From: Maricaulis maris_C
Lineage (GTDB): Bacteria; Pseudomonadota; Alphaproteobacteria; Caulobacterales; Maricaulaceae
NCBI RefSeq assembly: GCF_049116555.1
Contig: NZ_JAGDYT010000003.1
Span: 1 to 64,000 of the forward strand
Length of the DNA: 64,000 nt
Direction of reading: 5' to 3'
Below are positions 34,792 through 44,400 of this stretch, in pieces. Numbering within the stretch: position 1 is the stretch's first letter; each line of letters begins with the position of its first letter. Below the pieces are notes generated by a model. The model searched no databases. It worked only from the letters and a program-made list of their open reading frames with translations, and had not been told where the DNA came from. The translations under genes were made by a program, and so were the position numbers.

Positions 34792-36816
34792 TCAGTCATC
34801 ACCGCCAGTCATAAGCGAATAGCGGTCGACCGGCTTCTTCGGTAAGGAAATGGTAAAGCACGCACCTTCGCCCGGCCGGCCCTCACCGCGAATCGTTCCG
34901 CCATGCCGCTCGACAATCCGGTGGCACAGGGCCAGCCCGACGCCGGTCCCCGGATAGGCATCGCGGCTGTGCAGGCGGCGGAAGACTTCGAATATGCGTT
35001 CGGCATGGTCAGGCGCGAAACCGATACCATTGTCAGTGATGGTGAGGTCGCAGTCCGCGCCAGAATCGTCGATCGCGATGATGATGTGAGGCGCCCGGTC
35101 TTCAGCCCGGTATTTCAGGGCATTCCCGACCAGATTGACGAACAGCTGGCGCAGCAGGACCCGGTCACCCATGACATGCGCATCCTCGGGCCACTCCAGA
35201 CGACCGCCAAAGTCTCGGATCGCAAACTCCAGGTGTTCGACAACCTCACCCATCAACTCGCCAATCGCGACCCGTTCGAGCTTCAAGGGCACATGGGAGG
35301 AGCGCGAGTATTGCAGCAGGTCATGGATCAGTTGCTGCATGCGCTGGGCTGCATCCACCATGGTGTTGACCATGCTGCTGCCGCGCGCGTCCAGCGCGTC
35401 GTCATAATCGCGCAGAACCAGCTCGCCGAAAGCCGAAACCTTGCGCAAGGGCTCCTGCAGGTCATGCGAAGCGGCTGATGCAAAATGCTCCAGCTCTGTA
35501 TTGGAGCGCCTCAACTCGGCCGTCTGTTGTCGCAGCCTTTGCTCATTGGCGCGCTGGAGCGTGACATCCTGGATGACCCCGAAAAAGCGGGACTTCTCAC
35601 ATTGCTTTCCCTTGAGCGCCTGAACCCAAAGCTGGATCACCCGAACCGAACCGTCGTCGGCACGGGTAAAGCGCAGAACGCGGGAAGTCAGGCTGCCGCT
35701 TTTCAGGGCCTGCCGAACCAATTGATTCGCATCGTCGCGATCATCTCGGTGAACCCGCTCGAACAGGGCTTCCAGAGAAAGTTCAAACGTTGTCCGGTCC
35801 AGGCCGAGAATGGAAAACGCCTCGTCGCTCGCCATGCCGCGCCGGGCCACGGGATCGATGTCGATATAGCCGACCTCTGCCGCCTCGCCCGCCATTTCCA
35901 TCATGCGCAGGCGGTCACTGGCCCGCGTTTCGGCATTCTTGCGTTCGGTGATGTCGTCGATGGAACCCGCCATCCGCATGGCCTGGCCATTGGCCTTCCA
36001 TTCCGCCTGACCGCGCGCGCGGACCCAGAAATAATGGCCGCTCTCATGCCGCAGGCGATATTCAATATCATAGGGCTTTTTCTGAGCCAGATGATCATTG
36101 ATGGCGCCGATCACACGGTCTCGATCCTCCGGATGAAGACGATTCGCGAAATCATCGAAACAGGGCTTGAAGTCCCGATCGGTGATCCCGACGAGATCGA
36201 GGAATCGCGGCGACCAATCCACCGAGTTGGTCCGCATTTCCCATAGCCACAGGCCAACCGCGGCACCTGTCACCGCGAGCGAAAGGCGCCAATCCGCTTC
36301 GCGCAGTGCGAGATGATGGCTGATCAGGGCGCCGGCGGTCTCGAAGACGGTTATCTCGGCGTTTGAAAAAGCGCGTTCCCTTTGGTCCTGCGCCGTCAAA
36401 TTCAATGTTCCATAGACTTCCCCGTCAACGAATAGCCGGACCCCTATATAGGTTTCCAGGGCCAGCTCGCGATAGCAGGGATGGTCTGCGTAGATACTGT
36501 TGGCGGCCAGGTGAACATAGAGGGGTCGCTCAAGCGAAATCACCCGTTCACAATAGGTTTGTGGCAACTCGAAGGTCTGGCCAACGGCCACCTCGCCGCT
36601 TTCATCGCGCACGAATTCGACTTCATAGAGGTCCCCATCGATGCGTGAAATGATGGCAAGGGGAAGTTGGAAATACGCGGCAACCACGTCCAGCAATGCG
36701 CTGATACACGCCTCGTGCCCTCCCTCTCCTTCCGAACTGGTTTTCACCAGTTTCAGGAGGGTCCTCTGCGCATGCGCATCATGCGCTGCACGATCCTGAG
36801 TGATCGGCTGATCCAT
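34792..36816 (-). CDS. hybrid-free sensor histidine kinase, GAF-PAS-PAS-HisKA-HATPase
   Basis: 674 residues from the ATG at 36816 (a TTG 9 nt earlier is possible). An N-terminal GAF domain at about residues 25-175 is followed by two PAS domains (about 180-300 and 305-430), a short coiled linker, HisKA with ASHDLQEPL (phospho-His), and HATPase with NLVGNALKYR, DNGIGF and GTGVGLALCHRIVERHGG. There is no membrane segment, so the kinase is cytosolic and senses an internal signal. No response regulator is next to it. Confidence 0.9.
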   Translation of the reverse strand: MDQPITQDRAAHDAHAQRTLLKLVKTSSEGEGGHEACISALLDVVAAYFQLPLAIISRIDGDLYEVEFVRDESGEVAVGQTFELPQTYCERVISLERPLYVHLAANSIYADHPCYRELALETYIGVRLFVDGEVYGTLNLTAQDQRERAFSNAEITVFETAGALISHHLALREADWRLSLAVTGAAVGLWLWEMRTNSVDWSPRFLDLVGITDRDFKPCFDDFANRLHPEDRDRVIGAINDHLAQKKPYDIEYRLRHESGHYFWVRARGQAEWKANGQAMRMAGSIDDITERKNAETRASDRLRMMEMAGEAAEVGYIDIDPVARRGMASDEAFSILGLDRTTFELSLEALFERVHRDDRDDANQLVRQALKSGSLTSRVLRFTRADDGSVRVIQLWVQALKGKQCEKSRFFGVIQDVTLQRANEQRLRQQTAELRRSNTELEHFASAASHDLQEPLRKVSAFGELVLRDYDDALDARGSSMVNTMVDAAQRMQQLIHDLLQYSRSSHVPLKLERVAIGELMGEVVEHLEFAIRDFGGRLEWPEDAHVMGDRVLLRQLFVNLVGNALKYRAEDRAPHIIIAIDDSGADCDLTITDNGIGFAPDHAERIFEVFRRLHSRDAYPGTGVGLALCHRIVERHGGTIRGEGRPGEGACFTISLPKKPVDRYSLMTGGDD

Positions 36817-36990
36817 GCGGTTCAAACACCAGCCGACTCCCCAAACAAGCCAACCGGTCTCACCTCGCCCAAGGCTGGGACGTTAACTGTGCCGCCCACC
36901 GCGGACAAGCAACCTCAAGGAGCAAGAAAGGTCGATAAGCCAAGAAAAACTGGGATGTTTATCGTTTCTCGGGATGGACGGGCGCCATTT

Positions 36991-37006
36991 CTTACGCTTT
37001 CGTAAG
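36991..37006. promoter_or_regulatory. inverted repeat upstream of the small secreted protein
   Basis: CTTACG-CTTT-CGTAAG, a perfect 6-bp dyad, 38 bp before the start at 37044. It may be an operator or a short leader hairpin. Confidence 0.35.
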
Positions 37007-37043
37007 GATACTAGCTATTCGATTCATCGCTGGGGAGCTGTTG

Positions 37044-37259
37044 ATGAGAACGAGAGCAATAATTCTGGGGAGCGCAGTCACCGCTGCGCTTGTTGTCGCG
37101 AACTTCCTGCCGAGTGTCGGCAGTGCCGTCGCGGAGCGCACGCAGATTCCGGACCATGTTTACGAAGAGGCCGAGCGTCAGCTTGATGTCTTCGTCACCT
37201 GGGCTCGCAATGACGCCGCCGTTCCGGACATGGGCAATCCCGAAACTCCGGCCTCCTGA
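37044..37259 (+). CDS. small secreted protein, unknown
   Basis: 71 residues: signal peptide MRTRAIILGSAVTAALVVANF followed by a short helical mature part (YEEAERQLDVFVTWARNDA). ATG at 37044 with GGGGAG 7 nt upstream; a TTG just before it is less likely. No recognised family. Confidence 0.6.
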   Translation: MRTRAIILGSAVTAALVVANFLPSVGSAVAERTQIPDHVYEEAERQLDVFVTWARNDAAVPDMGNPETPAS

Positions 37260-37279
37260 GGCTAGAAGCGGTTAACGGG

Positions 37280-37303
37280 GCGGCACGCTTCAGGGTGTGC
37301 CGC
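37280..37303. terminator. hairpin overlapping the ccmI end
   Basis: GCGGCAC (37280-37286) and GTGCCGC (37297-37303) pair across a 10-nt loop, between the convergent small gene and ccmI. Confidence 0.4.
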
Positions 37304-38129
37304 TGTCCGTTTGCGCCGCCGCTCGAGCGGCGCTGATGCGGGCCTCGACCATGCCGCGATAGGCGGCATTCGGTTCGGCGCTGTCCAGAATGCCCTGCCA
37401 GGCTTCCAGCGCTTCTGATTCCTCACCGTCCTGATAGCGCGCCTCTGCCATGAAGAAGCGTGCCCGGACATCGTCCGGATCGACATCAAGCGCCCGTGCG
37501 AACGCTTCCCGTGCGGCCGGAGTCATGTCGCCCCCGGCTTCGAACAGCCGTGCCTGTCCCAGCGAGGAAAAGAGGAAGGCCGAAGCCGGCTCCCAATCAA
37601 TCGCATTCTCGAATGCGTCTGCCGCGACGCTGTAGCGCCCGATCTGCATATTGGCCTGGCCAAGCACGGCCCAGCCTTGCGGGTCGTCAGGATTTACCTC
37701 GAGATTGGCGCGCAGATTTGCCAGCTCGGCCATGATGGCCTGCGCTTCTTCAGGCAGTTCCGGAGCCCGGGCCGGCTCCATGCCGACGAGAAAGGGGCTC
37801 CCCAGCATCATGTAGAGCGACACCGCGGCGATCGCCGCAACGCCCGACCCGGCAACCAGGCCCTGGCGCAGACGGGCTGAAGCGCGCGCGTCACGACGCG
37901 TACTGGATGAGGCTGCGACCTGACTCATGCGGCGGCGGATATCCAGCTCCGCCTGGCGAGCCGCCTCGGCATCGATAAAGCCAAGCTCACGATCCCGCGC
38001 AAGCTCGGCCAGCTGTCCGGCAAACACACCCTGCCCGTCAGCCACCTGCTCCTTCACCCCGCGCAAGACAGGCAGGACCAGAACCAGGACGACCAGACTG
38101 GCGATCGCGGCAATCAGAATCCAGATCAT
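37290..38129 (-). CDS. ccmI: cytochrome c biogenesis protein CcmI
   Basis: 279 residues. Two N-terminal membrane segments (residues 2-22, and one near 95-115) with a leucine-rich loop between, then a TPR domain (about 130-270). CcmI/CycH presents apocytochrome c to the haem ligation complex CcmFH. Its ATG overlaps the ccmH stop (ATGA). It is last in the ccmF-G-H-I operon. Confidence 0.9.
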   Translation of the reverse strand: MIWILIAAIASLVVLVLVLPVLRGVKEQVADGQGVFAGQLAELARDRELGFIDAEAARQAELDIRRRMSQVAASSSTRRDARASARLRQGLVAGSGVAAIAAVSLYMMLGSPFLVGMEPARAPELPEEAQAIMAELANLRANLEVNPDDPQGWAVLGQANMQIGRYSVAADAFENAIDWEPASAFLFSSLGQARLFEAGGDMTPAAREAFARALDVDPDDVRARFFMAEARYQDGEESEALEAWQGILDSAEPNAAYRGMVEARISAARAAAQTDSGTP

Positions 38130-38602
38130 GACTGCCCCTCCTCCTCACGCAGACGGGCCAACTCGGCCTCGTCTTCGGCATCCATGCCTGTCCCGGTTCG
38201 CTGTGCCTGTCGGCGCACGAAACTGACGAGCAAGGCGCCGCCGCCAATCAGCGCGATAAAGGGCAGCAGCCAGAGAAACAACGTATTGGCCTGCAGCGGC
38301 GGCGTCATCAGCACATAATCGCCATAACGCTCGCGAACCCATGCCAAGACCTCGGCATTGCTGTCGCCAGCGAGAAGCCGCTGGCGCACCTTGTCACGCA
38401 TGTCTGCCGCCAGGGCCGCATTGCTCTCGTCAATGCTCTGGCTCTGGCAGACGACGCAGCGCAGGGACCGGTAGAGCGCACGAGCGCGCACTTCGGTGGC
38501 GGCATCCGCCATCTGCTCGTCCGGCGGCGGCGACGCGAAGGCCGCCGGCGCGGTGCTCAGGACGACCAGCAGGATCGCCAGGGTGCGAAAAGCGGACATC
38601 AT
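38126..38602 (-). CDS. ccmH: cytochrome c maturation thiol reductase CcmH
   Basis: 158 residues with a signal peptide, the redox motif LRCVVCQSQSI (CxxC) and a C-terminal membrane segment. It keeps apocytochrome cysteines reduced for haem attachment. Start and stop overlap neighbours by 4 nt (ATGA), so the four ccm genes are translationally coupled. Confidence 0.95.
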   Translation of the reverse strand: MMSAFRTLAILLVVLSTAPAAFASPPPDEQMADAATEVRARALYRSLRCVVCQSQSIDESNAALAADMRDKVRQRLLAGDSNAEVLAWVRERYGDYVLMTPPLQANTLFLWLLPFIALIGGGALLVSFVRRQAQRTGTGMDAEDEAELARLREEEGQS

Positions 38603-39132
38603 TCGGTTTCCAGCGCCTCGATCATCGGCAGCAAGGTGTCGCGCCAGACGGTCTCGTCGATGATGCCGACATGGTGGAAACGGACCTGTCCCTCGCGGTC
38701 GATGAGGAAGGTCTCCGGGGCGCCGGTGATGCCCAGTTCAAAGGCCAGGTCGCCGTCCGGATCATCGCCGACGCGCTGATAGGGATTGCCATTGCGCGCG
38801 AGCCAGGCGGCCCCGGCGCCCGGTTCATCCCGCCAGTCGACACCATAGATCGGCACCCGCCCCGATCGGCTGATCTGCATCAGCATCGGATGCTCGATTT
38901 CGCAAGGCGGACACCAGGTGCCGAAGACATTGACCAGCGCTACCTGACCGTCGAGATCGGTATTGGAGAAGCCCGGCTCGCCCTCCGCAATGGCGGCAAG
39001 GTCAAATTCCGGCAGCGGCCGATCGATCATCCGGCTGGGAATAGAAGACGGGTCCTCGCGCAGACCCAGGGCGAAATAGACGCCCATCACGACAAAGACC
39101 GCCAGAGGCAGGAAAAGAAAGACGCGATTCAT
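38599..39132 (-). CDS. ccmG: thiol:disulfide interchange protein CcmG (DsbE)
   Basis: 177 residues from the ATG at 39132. N-terminal membrane anchor, then a thioredoxin fold with active site WCPPC and the cis-Pro region GAPETFLIDREG. It reduces CcmH or apocytochrome c. The ATG at 39132 overlaps the ccmF stop; a longer frame upstream lies inside ccmF. Confidence 0.95.
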   Translation of the reverse strand: MNRVFLFLPLAVFVVMGVYFALGLREDPSSIPSRMIDRPLPEFDLAAIAEGEPGFSNTDLDGQVALVNVFGTWCPPCEIEHPMLMQISRSGRVPIYGVDWRDEPGAGAAWLARNGNPYQRVGDDPDGDLAFELGITGAPETFLIDREGQVRFHHVGIIDETVWRDTLLPMIEALETE

Positions 39133-41111
39133 TCCGCCGGCTCCGCGATGACGGGTTTGCCCTTGGGTTTCGCGGCGAGCGCTCGGCGACCGCGGTCCAG
39201 GAGCGAGAGCAACCCGCCCAGTCCGAGAACCGCCGACCCGATCCACAGCCAGACCGCGAAGGGGTAGAGATAGACATGGACCGGCCAGCCATGCTCCGGG
39301 CTGGGCTGACCGATTGTCACGTAAACATCGCCTGTGGCCCGGGCATGGATCGCCGACTCGGTCGTTGACATGCCGCGCACCGGATACAAGCGTCTCTCAG
39401 CCGTCATGTCAGCGACCACTTGCTGCCCCCTCCGGACCGTGAACCCGCCCTGCTCTGCGATATAGTTTGAGCCTTCATATTGCCGGACATCGTCCAGCGT
39501 GATCGCAAGCTCGCGGATCTCGAGATGCTCGCCCGGCATCAGAAAGGCACTCGCTTCCTGCTTCCACGCGCTCACACCGGTAATGGCAAAGACGACTATG
39601 GCGACCCCGAAATGGGCCACAGCCATCCCCCAGATACCCAGTGGAAGACGCGCCGCGCGCGCCAGTGAGGCGGAGAAGGCGATCTGCCCCAGCTTGAAGC
39701 GCTTGGCCAGATCGGTCAGCACGCCCAGCGCGACCCAGATCGCCAGGCCCGTACCCAGCGCCCCTGCAACAAGGCCGCGATCAGCGATCCAGAAAGCCGC
39801 AATCGCTCCGGCCAGTGCGGCGATCCCGGCCGGTGCGAGATCCTTGAGAACGGGCATCAGCTTGCCGCGCTTCCAGGCGAGCATGCCGGAGATCGGTACC
39901 AGGACCAGCAAGGCGCCGATCATCGGATTGAAAGTTCTATTGTAGAAAGGCGCACCGACCGTGACCGTCTCGTCGCTCACCGTGGTGACAAAGAGCGGGT
40001 AGAACGTGCCAAAAAATACCAGCGCACAAGCGGCTGCGAGCACCAGATTATTGACCAGGAGCGTGCTCTCCCGGCTGATCTCGGAGAACAGGCCGGTCGG
40101 TTTGAGCAGATTGGCCCGCAGCCCGTAGATCAACAGGGACCCACCGATCAAGGCGATCAAGATGCCCAGGATGAACACGCCGCGCTCCGGATCGACGGCA
40201 AAGGCATGAACCGAAGTCAGCAGGCCGGAGCGCACCAGGAAGGTGCCGACCATGGACAGCGCGAAGGTCATCAGGGCAAGCAGGATTGTCCAGGCCTTCA
40301 GCGTATCCCGCTTTTCCATCACCCGAAGGGAGTGGATGAAGGCGGTGCCCGCAAGCCATGGCAAGAGAGAGGCGTTCTCGACCGGGTCCCAGGCCCACCA
40401 GCCGCCCCAGCCCAGCTCGTAATAGGCCCAGCTGGCGCCCAGTGCGATGCCGATGGTGAGGAAGGTCCAGGCAGCCAACGCCCAGGGGCGAACAATTCGG
40501 GCCCAGCGTGCATCGACGCGCCCCTCGATCAGAGCGGCCACAGCAAAGGCAAAGGTGATCGAGAACCCGACATAGCCCGCATAGAGCATGGGCGGATGTG
40601 AGGCGAGGCCCGGGTCCTGCAGAAGCGGATTGAGGTCCTGGCCATTCTCCGGCCCGGGCCACAGTCGTGCGAACGGATTGGAGGTAAACAGCAAGAAGGC
40701 CGTGAAAGCTGCTGTAATCAGCGACTGGACCGCAAAGGTCAGTGAGATCAATCGGGCTTCAACCGGCTTGGCCGACCAGGCCAGCGCCGCCGTATACCCG
40801 GTCAAAATCAGTGACCAGAGCAGCATTGATCCCTCATGATTGCCCCACACGCCGGTCAGCTTGTAGAGGAAGGGCTTGTCGGTATGGGAGTTCTCGGCAA
40901 CCACAAGCGCCGAAAAATCCGACTGTGCGAACAATACGGTCAGACAGGCAAAGGCCGCCAGCACCAGACCGAATTGCGCCATCGCACCGGTCCGCGCGAA
41001 GCCGTGCACCACGGCATCGCCGGTCCGCAGCCCCGCAAAGATGGCCACCGACTGGAAGAGTGCGACCACGAAGGCCAGGATGAGGGCGAACTGCCCGAGT
41101 TCTGCAATCAT
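39129..41111 (-). CDS. ccmF: haem lyase subunit CcmF
   Basis: 660 residues, about 14 membrane segments. The WWD haem-handling motif is WGGWWAWDPVENASLLPWL. CcmF, with CcmH and CcmI, ligates haem to CxxCH cysteines of apocytochrome c. It is first in this operon; ccmE and ccmABCD are not in the window, so they must lie elsewhere. Confidence 0.97.
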   Translation of the reverse strand: MIAELGQFALILAFVVALFQSVAIFAGLRTGDAVVHGFARTGAMAQFGLVLAAFACLTVLFAQSDFSALVVAENSHTDKPFLYKLTGVWGNHEGSMLLWSLILTGYTAALAWSAKPVEARLISLTFAVQSLITAAFTAFLLFTSNPFARLWPGPENGQDLNPLLQDPGLASHPPMLYAGYVGFSITFAFAVAALIEGRVDARWARIVRPWALAAWTFLTIGIALGASWAYYELGWGGWWAWDPVENASLLPWLAGTAFIHSLRVMEKRDTLKAWTILLALMTFALSMVGTFLVRSGLLTSVHAFAVDPERGVFILGILIALIGGSLLIYGLRANLLKPTGLFSEISRESTLLVNNLVLAAACALVFFGTFYPLFVTTVSDETVTVGAPFYNRTFNPMIGALLVLVPISGMLAWKRGKLMPVLKDLAPAGIAALAGAIAAFWIADRGLVAGALGTGLAIWVALGVLTDLAKRFKLGQIAFSASLARAARLPLGIWGMAVAHFGVAIVVFAITGVSAWKQEASAFLMPGEHLEIRELAITLDDVRQYEGSNYIAEQGGFTVRRGQQVVADMTAERRLYPVRGMSTTESAIHARATGDVYVTIGQPSPEHGWPVHVYLYPFAVWLWIGSAVLGLGGLLSLLDRGRRALAAKPKGKPVIAEPAE

Positions 41112-41495
41112 GCCGCCGACTTGTTACGGGATGGCGCCGAGGTCAAGGCGCGAGGTGTCGCAGGCAAGAGCATTGCGGGTCGACAACCGTGACGCGATCC
41201 ACACGCCCGCATTAAATTATTCCGACAAGTTGTTGCAGTGCGAGGACTTTTTTCGTGGCACCCCCAGATTTGAAGTGTTAGGAATTTCTTAATGGGCAAT
41301 ACAGGCTGCCCATCGTTTCTGGGGGCGTTAGTCGGGCCAGACCCATTCGGGCGGCCGTTTTCCACAACAAGGCGCTAAGCGTGCAGTCATCGATGCCAAC
41401 ATCGGCGTCGGACCTGTCCGCTTGTCCAAAACCAAGTGATCCTGGCCGTGGTGTCCCCAACATCCTGTACAGGCTTGTGAACGAGAGAAAACATC
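41112..41495. other. 384-bp intergenic region between ccmF and the giant RTX gene
   Basis: No gene is visible. It holds the promoters of two divergent units. The most AT-rich stretch is ATTAAATTAT at 41211-41220, the best -10 candidate. The ribosome binding site for the RTX gene is GAGAGAAAAC just before 41496. Confidence 0.6.
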
Positions 41496-44400
41496 ATGCG
41501 CGACTTCACCACGCTCGATACGCCCTTCATGGCCCAGGAATTTGGCCTGATGAATTGGTTTGAGGCGGATGGTTCCGGCTTCTCCGCTTCCGGGCGATCG
41601 CCGCGGGCCAGGTTCGAGTCGCAGCTCAGCGAAGATGTCGCGCAAAATTACGACATCCACCAGGACGACGACGTTTTCCATGAATATTCGCTTTGCGGCT
41701 GTGGCGCAGGACGTGCCGTCGACTTCAGTGCTGAAGGCGCGGAGATTGTCTTTGACGAGGCCGGCAATCCAGTGGACGCGGTACAGGGCACGTCTGTACT
41801 GCTGGGCGGCGATGATGGCGTGATCGTCTATTACATCGGCAATACCGGCTACCAGAACCAGTATGGCGTCACCTACAGCACAGGCGCCGACGACATCGGC
41901 GAAGTTGACTGGACCGCCGCGGAGATTGCCAGCATCCAGCATGCGTTTGCCGATATCTCTTCGATTGTCGATCTGACCTTCGTGCAGACCTTCGACCCGG
42001 CCGAAGCTGATCTCACATTCATCAAGAACGATAATCTGCCCTATCTCGGCTATGCAGCCGGAACGGAAGGCGGCAGCCATTACGACATCGTGATGAACCA
42101 CACGATCAGCAACCGGGTCCCCGACGGGTTCAACCCGGGCGGTCAGGGATATGAGACCCTCGTACACGAGATCGGCCACGCACTCGGCCTTGGCCACACC
42201 CACGATGAGTCCCTCGGCTCGGACTATCTTCGCGGCATGTCCAATGCCAACCGGTTCACCTCGGGTCCGGATGGGCTGAACGATCCCATCAACTCCATCA
42301 TGGCCTACCGCGACGGCTGGGCGGCTCAGGGCAGCTCCACCGTCGACTCCGGCAATCGCTCGAATTTCGGCGCCTGGGACGTTGCTGCGCTGCAAAACCG
42401 CTTCGGCGCGGTCAACAACAATAACGGTGACAATGTCTACAGCCTCACCACCACGGACGCGGCACGTTATGGATTCAGCACGATCTGGGACACGAGAGGC
42501 ACTGACACGATTTCAGCCGCAGGCCTGTCAGAGGACGCGACCATCGACCTGCGCCCGGCCACCCTCCTCTATGACGCCCTGAGCGGCGGCGGTGTTTCCT
42601 ATGCCAGCCTGACCGGTGGCTTCACCATCGCCAATGGTGTGGAGATCGAGAACGCGCTTGGCGGCGACGGCAATGACACCATTGTCGGCAACGCGCTCGA
42701 CAATGTCCTGGACGGCGGCGATGGCGATGATGACCTGTCCGGCGGCGACGGCAACGACACGCTCAACGGCAATGCCGGCAATGACACACTCGATGGCGGT
42801 GCCGGCAACGACACGCTTGATGGCGGTACCGGGGTTGACGTGATCGACGGCGGCGACGGGATAGACACGCTCATCATCCAGGCGCAGGCGGGCATAGAGA
42901 ACGCCTATTTTGACCTCCGCACGAACGTTTACAACGACCAGACCGGTTCGGGCCTGGAATCCGTCACAAACATCGAGAATGCCACCATATTTTTTGCCTC
43001 CAACTCGACCCTGTTCGGCGATTCCGGTGACAACCGTCTGGAGGTGATAGACGGAACAGCGACGATGTATGGCGGTGATGGCAATGACACACTGATTGTC
43101 GGCAGCACGTTTGGGAGCAGTGTCCTGAACGGCGAGGATGGCAACGACACGCTGCTCGGTGGCGGCGGCAATGACTTGCTGAACGGCGGTGACGGTGCGG
43201 ACCATGTCGATGGCGGGGCCGGAATCGACACATGGCAAGGATATCCGATCGATTGGACGGGGTCGGTTCAGATTGACCTTCTGACCGGCATTGTCGCCGA
43301 TGATGGCGACGGCAATGCGGAAACCGTGGCGAATATCGAGAATGTCCAGATCGGTTATTCGGTCGGGTCCCAGGTGTTGGGCACCCACGGCGACAATGTG
43401 CTGGCGGTCGACGGGAATGGCCACGCTATTTTCGGTCGCAGTGGCGACGACGAAATCCACGTCGCAGCCGCCGGCGATTTTGATGGCGGCAATGGCAATG
43501 ACACACTTGTCTATAGCGGAACCAGTCCGGCACGCGACGGCTTCACCCGGACTGGCGGCCTCCATATCTCTTTGGAAGAGAACACAATTTACGATGACGG
43601 TTTCGGCTTTTCCGGCACGGCAATCCGGATCGAGAACATCATCATCGAGGGCGGCAACAATCTCGCCGACGACCTCACGGGCTCGAATGATGACAACATT
43701 TTGGACGGCAGCGACGGCAATGACTTCCTGCGCGGCCTCGGCGGCGATGACACGCTGATCGGCGGAGCCGGCGATGATCGCCTCGTGGGCGGCCGCGGAA
43801 CCGATTCCTATTCGGGTGGCGACGGTTTTGACGAGATCATCTTCTTCGACACGGCCTCCACCCAAGGTGTGAACATCGATCTCGAAGACGGGATTGTCTA
43901 CAATGATGGTTTCGGCAATCAGGAAACCCTGAGCGGTATCGAAGCTGTCGGCGGCAGCATCCACATCGACACGCTCGCCGGTGACGACAACGCCAACAGA
44001 TTTTTCTCCTTCGGTGGCGGTGACACGCTGGTCGGCCGCGGCGGCGACGACGAATTCTATGTCGAAGGTGCGAACAATATCGACGGCGGTGACGGCATCG
44101 ACACCGTCTCCTTCAACGGCGTCCTCACGCGTGCCGATGGCAGCACGATAACCGGCACTGGCGTCTTCGTTTACCTCAACGCGAACCTCATCGGGAATGG
44201 TGGTTTTGGTGACAGCGGCACCATTACCGGCGTCGAGAACGTCAACGGCACGGAATTCAGAGACTTCTTTTACGGCGATGACAACCGCAATGTCCTCAGC
44301 GGACTTGGTGGCGATGATGTCATTCGAGGCTTCGGCGGCGATGACAGCCTGATCGGAGGGGATGGCGACGACTATTTAAATGGCGGCGCTGGAATCGACG

